This document shows, piece by piece, positions 55,189 to 64,000 of a stretch of 64,000 nucleotides of DNA. How positions within the stretch are numbered: the stretch's first letter is position 1; each line of letters begins with the position of its first letter. The stretch spans positions 186,001 to 250,000 of the forward strand of contig NBIV01000030.1 of NCBI GenBank assembly GCA_003194525.1, written 5' to 3'. The translations under genes were made by a program, and so were the position numbers. Source of the DNA: Gracilariopsis chorda (lineage: Eukaryota; Rhodophyta; Florideophyceae; Gracilariales; Gracilariaceae). The notes below the pieces were generated by a model that made no database searches, was not told where the DNA came from, and saw only the letters and a program-made list of their open reading frames with translations.

Positions 55189-55935
55189 TTGATTTCTCAC
55201 CAATTTTGTGTTTCCAGTGAGCCCAATACTCCGATCCAGGTAACCACCGTTCTCGCCGTCGGTGTACACAAACACCGATATATCCTCCGAACCAGCGTCA
55301 ACACTACCGCCGCCACCACCCGTGAAGCTCGCTGCCCTGGAACCCCCGTAGCGGACCGCAGCTTCTCATTCGAATCCCGTATGCCTTGACCTGAACCAGT
55401 TGGCAACCTCGTTTCGCTTGACCCCCGGACGCCTCGTAGTCAAACACCATCCCCCGAGCCAGTGGACACAGCCCCAGAAGCCTCAGACGAACTTCAACCA
55501 GTTTCAATTGTGGACTGACCGACAGTAGTCCAAACAATCGAGGAACGTATTCTTCAAGCATACAGCTCTGCCAATCAGGACCACAAACGTGTCCTGCAGA
55601 TCAGTGGGCCCGGAAACATCAACCTCTACCGTATGGGAAGCAATCGTATTCGTCGCGAGAGAAAGCTTACACTTCTTCGTCGGCTTCGTACACCTATGTG
55701 TGACAACTGCAATCTACGCTTCAACAGCCGCGTAAAACTTGACGACCTCCTCAACGGAACCAAACACAAAAATAAGGTGTTGTCAAATATGTCAACACCT
55801 GGTTGTTTCATTTGCCGTATACCGTCGTTCAACAACTGGAAGCATTACAAGGACCACCGCAGAGGTAATGAGCATCGTCTGGCTAAAGAAAAGGAACAAA
55901 GACGTCAACAGAAACACTTCAAAGGCCGTTTTTAA
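55189..55935 (+). pseudogene. gypsy-2 extra 5' ORF with a pair of matrin/U1-type zinc fingers
   Basis: One frame stays open from about 55189 to TAA at 55933-55935 except for two TGA codons, at 55387-55389 and near 55516. The N-terminal part is Pro/Thr/Ser-rich. The C-terminal 100 codons are basic and carry two finger motifs: CDNCNLRFNSRVKLDDLLNG ending in TKH, in which the first His position is Leu, and CFICRIPSF...WKHYKDH..GNEH with full C-x2-C-x13-H-x5-H spacing, typical of matrin/U1-type fingers that bind nucleic acid. It lies between the 5' LTR and gag, where chromoviruses normally have only a leader. It may be a captured gene or an unusual first Gag domain. Confidence 0.6.
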
Positions 55936-56150
55936 TCGGGTAAACACAGTTCTTCAAAAACAAATTGGTATTTCTACCTTTTAAGCTACCGTTTGTGGCT
56001 GTGTTTAAGCCGCCACTTCGCCAAGATTTACAAGCTTTGTCAAGGGAGAAGTAGCGGTACAGGTCTTACTATCTTCCCAATCTCTTGATCTCTGGTAACC
56101 TCAGCTCAAGGAACTCTACTTTAGCCACTCTGACACGCTTCCACATTCTC

Positions 56151-56225
56151 ACAGCGAAGGGATTCGAACTCGAGACCTCGAACTTCCTATTGACTTCCTG
56201 AAACCACTTTATCACACTGCACTGT
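56151..56225 (-). other. tRNA-like relic with pol III box motifs
   Basis: On the minus strand ACAGTGC and TCGCTGT pair at six of seven positions like an acceptor stem. TGTGATAAAGTGGTT resembles an A box and GTTCGAATC is a perfect B box core. D, anticodon and T stems are poorly formed, so it is not a working tRNA. A tRNA-derived SINE fragment or decayed tRNA is likely. Confidence 0.3.
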
Positions 56226-56339
56226 TTTATTCTGGCAGAACTCCGAAAACATCCGCAATATAACTAACGAGATCCAAATTTGTGGCCCAAAATTCCGACC
56301 CATTTGGCAAGGGTTTTTCGTTTCACTTGATTCCGTGCA

Positions 56340-57142
56340 ATGCCGAGCACTCCGAGCAATACCGCGCCCTCACCGCAGTCCCACGCACACCGGATCATGC
56401 AAAATCTGGGACGCGCGCTGGAAGATACACGTGGTAGAATGGAAAGACTGGACAGCGAAGCCGAACAGAAGATCTCATCGCTCGAGTCCGCTCTCACCCT
56501 CCCCCTGAGTTCTAGAGGCGAATCTTCTTCTGCACCAAAGATAAATAAACCGCCTGTGTTCAATGGAAAGCAGAACAATGATAGTTCGATCACACATGTC
56601 CGGATCTATCTGGAGAGAACCTCAAACGACAAAGCACTTCCCATAGCGCTCAGCTATATTGGTGGAGCAGCTCACGAGTGGTACCTCGCCCAAGTAAAAA
56701 ATGAAACAGAGTTCACCGCACTCTAAGAGCTCTTTGAAAGTCTGGAGACCCGGTTCAGAAGAGTGAACAAGGAAAAACTTGCTCGTGGGAAACTGAGCAA
56801 GTGGAAACAAATGAAAGACGTCCAGCAGTACAATGAGGATTTTCTGAAGATCATACTGGATATTCCCAATATCAGTATGGAAAAACAGGTAGACAGATAC
56901 ACAAGAGGACTAAAGAGCTTTATTTGGAAAAAGCTTTGTACCAAGGAATACAACTCTGTCACAGACGTGATGAAAGATGCGGAAAGGCTTGAGTCAGCGT
57001 ACAAAAGAGGGGGTTCTAGTGGATTTGGCAGAGAAGCAAGCGGCCACCGGCATAATAATGGACCCATACCAATGGAAATTGGGAACGTGAGGCTAGAGAA
57101 GCTTACCGCAGAAGCCAGAGAACACTGCCGCAAGAACTGACT
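56340..57142 (+). pseudogene. gypsy-2 Gag relic
   Basis: ATG at 56340. A helical N-terminus (GRALEDTRGRMERLDSEAEQ) leads to the Gag core (PPVFNGKQNNDSSITHVRIY, AHEWYLAQ), interrupted by TAA at 56724-56726. The same frame then carries FRRVNKEKLARGKLSKWKQM, DVQQYNEDFLKI and the typical GPIPMEIGNV before the nucleocapsid. The frame stops again at TGA 57138-57140. Beyond it a Cys/His stretch (LCFCSKGPGHKANNPRC) looks like a damaged zinc knuckle. A retrotransposon Gag by resemblance and position. Confidence 0.75.
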
Positions 57143-60100
57143 TTGTTTCTGTTCCAAAGGACCAGGGCACAAAGCGAACAACCCGCGCTGCCCAAGAAAC
57201 TCTCAAAGGAACTGACTCACATGTCCTCAGTTCCAGTTAAAACTACCGTACCCACAGAAACAACCAAGATCTCCACGACTTATATCAAGGTTGAAGAACG
57301 CACGGAACACCCGAGTGCGAATACCAAATTAGACCACAAAAAATACAGGCTCTTAACGTCAAACATTTTATCACCATTTCAAACCCCAGCGTCAGGCCTG
57401 TTACTTGCGCAAGTACGCCTAAACGGAAAACCATATAAAGTGTTGGTCGATAACGGATCTGAAATCTGCTACCTTTCAAACGCTTTCGTTAAACGCGTGG
57501 GAATTCCAACCGTCAAAAACACCAAGCAGAGATGGCGAATGGATCAACTACCGTTTTAGAAGAGACTGATAAAGACAGTCTCACATTGGAAATAGGACAC
57601 CTTAAAGAGAAAAGATGGTTCGCCATCTGCCTATTTTACGGATATGACGCAATCCTTGGAAAAAACTGGCTTCACCAGGACAAACCCTATGTCAACCACC
57701 GAACCAACGTCGTATCATTTCCCCACGAAAATAAACAAGTTCTCATTTACGCTACGTGGAGACGAAGGAACAACATGACAGCAATCAACACTATCAAAAA
57801 ATGCATACAGAAGAAGTTACTAGTATTTGCGGTTCTTGTACGCCCAAAAAATGGACCAGTATATACAGAGGTACAAAACCCCAACCTAAAGTCATTGTTA
57901 CGTGAATTTGAAGATTTATTTCCAGACCAACTCCCAAAAAGACTACCCCCGACGTGAGAACAAGACTTTCATATCGACCTGCTGCCAGGCTATATGCCAC
58001 TGAACAAAGCAGTATATCGAATTTCAGATAAAGAACTTACACAACTACGTAAGCAGCTCGATGAACTACTTCAACAGGGTTTCATCCGACCAAGTTCAAG
58101 CCCTATGGTTACACCCGTGCTATTCGTCGCCAAGAAAGATGGATTTTTGAGACTTTACATTAAATACCGAGGATTAAACAAACTAAAGGTGAAGAATACT
58201 TACCCCATACCCCGGGTTGATGACATATTCGATCACCTAAGCGGCGCTAGAATATTTTCCAAAATAGATCTTCGTTCAGGGTATCATCAAATATGACTAT
58301 CCGAACAGTCAATCCCAAGGACAGCCTTCCGTACAAGATACGGTCACTTTGAGTTCCTTGTACTTCCATTTGGTTTTACCAATGCACCGGCTTCATTTAT
58401 CAGCCTGATGGATACAGTACTGAGAGAATGCATAGACGTGTTCGTCTTAGTATATCTAGATGACGTTCTTATTTACAGTAAGAACAAAGAAGAACATTTG
58501 AAGCATCTCAGATGTGTAGTCAACAAACCTTGCGAGCACAAGCTTTATGGGAAGCTTTTAAATTATGAATTCATGAAGCACAAAGCTTAGTATCTTGGAC
58601 AAATTGTGAGTGCAGAGGGCATATCCGTCGTAGCGCAGAAGATTGATGGAATGTTGAATTGGAGTATACCTAAAACCAAGACCGATTTCCAGGCATTCCT
58701 GGGATCAGTAAACTAATACCAAATTTTTATCAAGAACTGTTCCGGAATAGCGAAACCTTTGACCAAACTATGTGGAAAATCTGATTTTGAATGGAAACAA
58801 GAACAAGCTGAACGTTTTGATTCCCTGAAGAAAGCTATCATGAGAACCTCAGCACTAAGGCACTTTGACCCAAAATTACCAGTCATCGCTACTACAGACA
58901 CTGCTCAATATGCCATTGGAGCCGTTATGGAACAGGTTGAAAACAATGTGAAATGACCTGTAGCATTTTCATCAAGAACATTGAACGCCGCTGAACAACC
59001 TTACGCAGCCCACGCAAGAGCACTCTTGGGTGTAATAGACACGTTGAGGACATGAATAGTGTGCCGTCATGGCCAAAACTTTACAGTTTACACTCACCAC
59101 TACCCTTTGAAGTATGTAGAATCTCAACCGAACCTGTCTCAAACACAGGTACGCTGGTTGGAAAAAATCGTTGAGTTTGACTTTTGTTTTCAGCCGATCA
59201 AAGAGAAGTCCAACTTTTTTGCAGATGCTCTTTCAAGATACCCGAAACACGCTGAGAACCCCGAAGTAATTGAGCGGTGACTACTTCAGGAAGTAATTTT
59301 CAGAACCTCCAAAGTCAATGGTACATCCCAGCTTTGTGAAGTATCTGAAAAGGATACGCGCGCATTTATCGACGGATATATGAACGAAAAGGAATTCAGA
59401 AACCTATATAAATCTTTGCAGGGCCCATTCTACAAACAAAACGGATTTTTGTATAGGGAAGGACAACTCTGCACACCAGAAGGAGAAGTGAGACTAAAGA
59501 TACAACAAAAATTCCACGATCAACCTATATCAGCTCATCTAGGATTTAAGAAAACATATGAAAGGATTCGGAGACTATACTACTGGAAATCGTTACGCCA
59601 AACGATTAAGGAATACGTCGAATCATGTCTGAAATGTCAAGAAACGAAATCAGGAACCAAGAAACCCCAGGATCAACTACAACCACTAACTCCTCCCAGA
59701 AAGAAGTGGGTCCAAACTACAATTGACTTCATCACACCGCTTCCCGAAATGAAACATGGGAATAGTGCATTGTACATAGTAGTAGAAACCCTATCCAAGT
59801 TTATCAGAATTATCCCGAAAACATCAGATGTCACTGTAGTCCAGACTGTAGGACTCTATTTCAAAGACCTATACAGACATCATGTCCTCTCCAAAGTAAT
59901 TATCTCCGACAGGGACAAGATTTTTATGAGCAACTTTTGGAAAGAACTATTCGGTCTCGTCGGTACTAAGATAAGGACATCAACAGCATATCACCCACAG
60001 ACAGATGGTCAAACTGAAGTAAACAACAAAAAAACGGAAGAAATGATTAGAGCGTACCTCAACTTTAAGCGATCTGATTGGGATAAACCCCTCATAGAAT

Positions 60101-60740
60101 TCGAAGTCGCATAAAACTCGTCGGAGAAGTCAACAACAAATTGTACACCCTTGTTCTTAACGTATGGGGACCAAAGAAGAGTACAACCGCTCGATATCAT
60201 CATTTCAGAAAATGATGCAGCTCTAAAGTTCACAGAAACTATGAAGCAAGCAACCATTGAAGCAAGAACACAGATTGAAAAACAGAACCGTTACTCCAAG
60301 TCATACACCGATAAGAATCGGTCCCCATGCAGATTCCAAGTGGGATAGAAAGTCATGTTGTCCACAAAAAAACCTCAATGCGGACCACATGGGAAAGAAG
60401 TCCAAACTACGAATTCGATACTGTGGACCGTCCAGGATCACAAAAAAAGTTGGTGCAGTAACATTTCGTCTAGACTTGAGTCATGCACTGAAGTCAAAAG
60501 ATCATGATATGTTCCACGCTAGTGTTCTCAAGCCTTACCGAGAAGACAAATGAATTCGTCCTGAGCCAGATCACCCCACCCTGGTAACATTGAAGGATGG
60601 GACAGGAGAATATAAAGTAGAATGTATTGTCAACCACATAAAATTGGCCACACGACTTGAATTTCTTGTCAAATGGCTTGGATAACCAAGTCATGAGAAC
60701 ACTTGGATAAAAGAAAGAGACCTCACGAACTGCAAGGCAC
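57143..60740 (+). pseudogene. gypsy-2 Pol relic: protease, RT, RNase H, integrase, chromodomain
   Basis: Protease near 57440 (VLVDNGSEICYL, DNG for DTG). From 57994 to 60348 one frame contains all of RT ([50 protein letters not shown]), RNase H (DADALSR-like FFADALSRYP) and integrase (AHLGFKKTYERIRRLYYW, CLKCQETK, TTIDFITPLPE, ISDRDKIF, STAYHPQTDGQTEVNN). Eight stop codons interrupt it (58294, 58588, 58714, 58954, 59053, 59278, 60112, 60346) but no frameshift. An extra A in a run near 60365 then shifts the frame to the C-terminus (YCGPSRITKKVGAV, DMFHASVLKPY) and a chromodomain (EFLVKWLG, stop, PSHENTWI). Clearly inactive. Confidence 0.88.
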
Positions 60741-60811
60741 TTCTATGGTAGTATACGCAGACGAACGGACTCATACTGAGAAAGACCTAAGCATCCCCGT
60801 CTCAATACACC

Positions 60812-61267
60812 TTGAAGATGAATCAGAACACAAATGTCGAAAATGCAAGAGCGTTGTACAACAATATCAACCTCGGCGGAAGATTGTTTTACCACTGGAT
60901 GGGTCAAATCACTGGCATTCAATCAATCAGGCTACGTTTTTGCTGGGCAGCCTGTCATATCTCAGTCTCATTCGCCCAACACCGCGGACCCTTCTACACT
61001 GACGAGAATGACATACTGCTGCACCGACTTTTCTTCAACTATGATGGTGGGATTCTGACGATTTTGGACGATACGTTTGAAATGCATATCTTCTACTATA
61101 TGGTCGCGCGTTATGGACACCTCACGGGTGACCAAATTTTTACGGAAAAAATTGGTGAAATCCTAAACCACTTCGAGGATGAACGTCAAGTTCCATTAAC
61201 CCTGGAACCTGAAACTCAGCGCGAACTGTTCCCCGTTCCTCCCGAGTCTGGGTTTACGCGAGTCTAA
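60812..61267 (+). pseudogene. gypsy-2 extra 3' ORF of about 150 codons
   Basis: An open stretch in the same frame as the chromodomain, starting after stops near 60750-60790 and ending at TAA 61265-61267, 47 bp before the 3' LTR. Composition is that of a folded protein (FYTDENDILLHRLFFNYDGG, MHIFYYMVARYGHLTGDQIF, PLTLEPETQREL). I recognise no family. It may be a C-terminal extension of Pol after the chromodomain or a separate accessory protein. No signal peptide or membrane span suggests an envelope. Confidence 0.4.
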
Positions 61268-61302
61268 AAAAATCTTCGTTACAAGTCGGGGTGACTGTAC
61301 TG

Positions 61303-61313
61303 TTAGGGGAGAG
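61303..61313 (+). other. Polypurine tract of gypsy-2
   Basis: TTAGGGGAGAG directly before the 3' LTR. Confidence 0.6.
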
Positions 61314-61965
61314 TGATGCTAGAATTGGTTATTATTTATCTTTCTTTGAATATAGTTGGCTCTAGCATCCGTTCTAACGTGCAAAAATCAGCTAGTTTTA
61401 TTATATCCGATCTTCTGAATAGATCAGTTACCCATTCGCCATGCCAAACTGGCCTCAAAGCCGAGTTGACATTTCCGTGACCTCGGCCAATATGACATGA
61501 CAACATTTTCATTTCTGAAAAGTCTTGGTTGACCACGTGGACATATTAGCTCTAAATTACACGTTGTTTACTACTTAAAACGGTAAGAGACACTTCACAC
61601 GGTACACAAGGGATCGGACGGTCATAGAAGATTCCCGATGGAGTCGTGTCAAGTCATTACTGGCACCCTGGGTCCACGCCAGATCATCAAAGACCTTGTC
61701 TGGTGACAAGTCATCAGCATTGATGTTTGCCAAGTCATCAAACGACTAGATCCGGCACTGAACTCAGTAAACCAGTCGCGTACGGAGGCCAGCACGGACA
61801 CCAAGCATCATACCGTATACCTCGGACGAATTCTCATAGACTATTGGCACTGAAAGAACTAGGCTAGAAACTCTGTATTAACCCCGATGGGTGTTCGGAA
61901 CTTCTAACTCGGATCATCACCATCGACTTTAAACCAGTTCAAATACTTCACCTCTGTTCTTAACA
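61314..61965 (+). repeat. 3' LTR of gypsy-2
   Basis: TGATGCTAGAATTGG...TTCTTAACA, colinear with the 5' LTR apart from small indels. Confidence 0.85.
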
Positions 61966-62756
61966 CATATTATTTATGGTTTTCGTCCGTTTTTTGTCCC
62001 AGTTCCTCTCTGGTACTCTCTTTGCCTTCATCATGCGCTCTCTTTCTTTGTGTGTCTTCGGTTTATACACAACTAAGATTGTATAACGCTCGCGTTCTTT
62101 TCTACTTTACATTATGTAACTTTAGCATATGCGTTTGCCCAAGGGCTCTTGTATTCTCTCTATAACGCGTAGTCGAGAAAAAATGCTAGTGCCAATGAGA
62201 TATGGTTCCTGTTGACCGGTTTCATTTTGGTATGATGAAATATATTCGTCATTACTCTCTCCTTTTAAGAGTTTAGTTCTTTCTCAGTTGGTACTTCTTC
62301 CTGTTGTAATCGTTCTATAGCGTGCATGCAAATGTGTCGTGAGTCGGAGCTCTTCAGTTTTTCGTGACGATACCAAGGTTTGATCATCGGAATCAAATTT
62401 TATGCTTGGTTAGCTGGTCGAGTTTTCCTCCCTCCCCTCCCCTTCCGGTGATGCATTGTAATATGTGAGGGTGTTCCCCAATTTTTCTTGCATCAGTTCA
62501 GCTGCCAGAGTATTCTCAGACAATAGTCGTATGTTTTCATATGCAATCTTTATTGGTTTGCCTTATCTTGCCTACCTCGCTACAACTTAATGCTCCCGGG
62601 AATCAACTTATTCCAATACGATGCCTGGTTTGAGAGTTATATATAAGTGTACATCCGTATTCCCTGATTTAGCATGTGTGCGGTGGTCTTAACCGAGCAT
62701 CGTGGGTTCAGAAGCCTGTATGCTGCTCTTGTTCCTATTCTATTCTTATGTAGATA

Positions 62757-63400
62757 GTACTGCAACACACTGAAAAGAGTAGGACACCCGAAGACGTTCG
62801 TTAGTTTTCTCTGTAGAGGGTAGCAATGATGTGGTATAATACCGAGAAGGGTCTCGAGAAAGCGAAAAGGACAAGTGAAAGTAACGGCAAACACGGGAGT
62901 GCGACCTGTGGAAGGGAAAAGTAAATAAGGGATAATAACACGCAATGCAGATAGAAACGGTAATGCAGTATGCCTTCTGATGCTCCACGAGGTGCATGAC
63001 TACTTCTGCGCAAGGAGCTGGCTTTCAGAAGCAGTTTATTCAACAACAGGGATTCCAGAGTCAGAACCAAACACTCGGTTGTTGATTTCCTTCCCCGAAC
63101 AAGTGGGTTGGTGCCTTTCCGCCTATTTAGCGGAGGCACAAACCCACTTTAAGGTTAGACATTCTAAAGTATCTGTAAAAGTAAGAATAGACCTGGAAAC
63201 CACTACATGTGTGCTACACTTGCCATTCGTGCTCGAGTAATTGTAGTACAATGAGTACTATGCATGCTTCTAAGAATGGGGTGTTACGGAAGATTTCTAA
63301 CGGAGTACTGGTATTTTCTTACTGGTGCCACGTGGCACATTACTCTATAGGGATTGTTCCAGTGGACTGTATTTCAACTAGGTAGAATAACCTTACTTAG
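62757..63400 (-). repeat. Ancient LTR-like relic related to the gypsy-1 LTR
   Basis: Blocks keep the order of the gypsy-1 LTR: ACACCCGAAGACGTTCG near the start (gypsy-1 has ACACCGAAAGACGTTCG), an AG-rich middle, and TTACTGGTGCCACGTGGCAC, which corresponds to the LTR hairpin and is here a 14-bp perfect palindrome at 63325-63338. Overall similarity is low, the borders are approximate and no duplication was found. Confidence 0.4.
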
Positions 63401-64000
63401 ATCTTTATATGGTACAGTAGATAGTCTCCATCGAATTCAGCTCGCATCACTGTATATAGTGCGCCGCTGGAAGCTCCACATCCGGGGAAGTAAACCAAGC
63501 ACCATCGAGGCTTCTTCTAGTTCGTCTGGTTCTATCTCGTCGTACTGAACTTCAGGTACACTATTACGTCATCTTCTCGGTGTCGTTTCTAAGCCGCCAA
63601 CACCCAGAGCGTCCCATAGCAGCGCATGTAGAGTTATCTTCCATCCAGTGAACCCACTCTCCGCTTGGTGTTTGCGGATCTCTTTTCAGGGTTCCTCTGG
63701 TCGCTGCTCCTATATTAGGGAGACCACCATCCACTGAAAACCAACTGCTAGGCCGAATATAAAAGTCCTATTTTACGGACGTTGTGCTCACCATTGGCTG
63801 TACCATAACTGGTCTTCCGACCTAAAAGATTCGTTCCTTAAGTTGTATCAAACGGAGCGTGACAGAAAAGCGCTACAATCGCATCGACTGGACCCTCCTC
63901 GTAGTGGACATCTTCCAAAACCTTATTCGAAAGTGCAAATAAATCACCCCGACCTACCCCCCCATGGATCTCCAAGAAATTACCCCGAAAACTCCCTCTC
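63401..64000. other. Right edge of the window, no gene recognised
   Basis: Only short frames (64 codons at 63354-63548). Nothing resembling a known family. Confidence 0.4.

Larger units (their letters stand above)
54414..61965 (+). mobile_element. Ty3/gypsy chromovirus (gypsy-2), degenerate, with extra ORFs
   Basis: LTRs at 54414-55066 (653 bp) and 61314-61965 (652 bp), TG...CA, are clearly homologous but diverged by more than 10% by eye. Between them on + are a matrin-type zinc-finger ORF relic, gag, protease, RT, RNase H, integrase, a chromodomain and a further ORF, then a purine tract. CAGAG precedes and CATAT follows, so no intact target duplication is left. Confidence 0.9.

Noticed and set aside
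61003-61267. Possible envelope gene at the 3' end of gypsy-2
   Set aside because: No signal peptide, transmembrane segment or Cys pattern. It is in the Pol frame, so an extension or accessory ORF is more likely.

Overview
This window looks like repeat-dominated nuclear DNA of a eukaryote. It has no operons, bacterial ribosome-binding sites, rRNA or convincing functional tRNA. Nearly every recognisable coding stretch belongs to a eukaryotic transposable-element family: PIF/Harbinger, Ty1/copia, Ty3/gypsy chromovirus, Helitron and pogo-like DDE. The one gene that looks like an ordinary host gene is an intronless C2H2 zinc-finger protein in a GC-rich island. A transposon-filled genome with short intron-poor host genes would fit a multicellular red alga, but that is inference; an oomycete or another alga cannot be excluded from sequence alone.

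Layout, left to right. 1-2250: a PIF/Harbinger-type element cut by the window edge (transposase C-terminus on +, Myb/SANT accessory gene on -). 2794-7613: an old copia element (copia-1) with 331-bp LTRs. 10059-10412: a 68-bp tandem repeat. About 10.9-15.5 kb: a decayed Helitron (Rep plus Pif1-like helicase). 16110-16590: a relic LTR of the gypsy-2 family. 17164-21671: a second copia element (copia-2) with very short LTRs. 24.7-28 kb: a GC-rich island with the zinc-finger gene (26350-27171, minus) and poly-C/poly-G runs. 30081-32454: a complete PIF/Harbinger element with 13-bp terminal inverted repeats, TTA target duplications and an intact transposase. 32947-33369 and 43800-44448: the two halves of one pogo-like transposase gene, split by a 10.4-kb Ty3/gypsy chromovirus (gypsy-1, 33370-43799, minus strand, 825-bp LTRs, GCTAT target duplication). 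44610-45440: a solo LTR of the gypsy-1 family with its own CGAAC duplication. 45.4-52.4 kb: AT-rich DNA with nothing recognisable. 52396-52933: a solo LTR of the gypsy-2 family. 54414-61965: an older chromovirus (gypsy-2) with an extra zinc-finger ORF before gag and an extra ORF after the chromodomain. About 62.76-63.4 kb: an ancient LTR-like relic.

The most unusual features are these. Gypsy-1 DNA is packed with very short perfect hairpins (4-10 bp stems, mostly 2-5 nt loops) across LTRs, UTRs and conserved coding domains. Its polyprotein changes frame by -1 between reverse transcriptase and RNase H exactly at a retrovirus-type slippery heptamer, although a lost base in a short homopolymer would explain it equally well. 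The pogo-like gene split records a clean nested insertion. In gypsy-2 a matrin/U1-type zinc-finger ORF precedes gag, and its pol frame holds eight stop codons over 2.35 kb without a frameshift. Both copia elements carry primer-binding sites resembling the anticodon arm of initiator tRNA-Met, the half-tRNA priming known for Drosophila copia.
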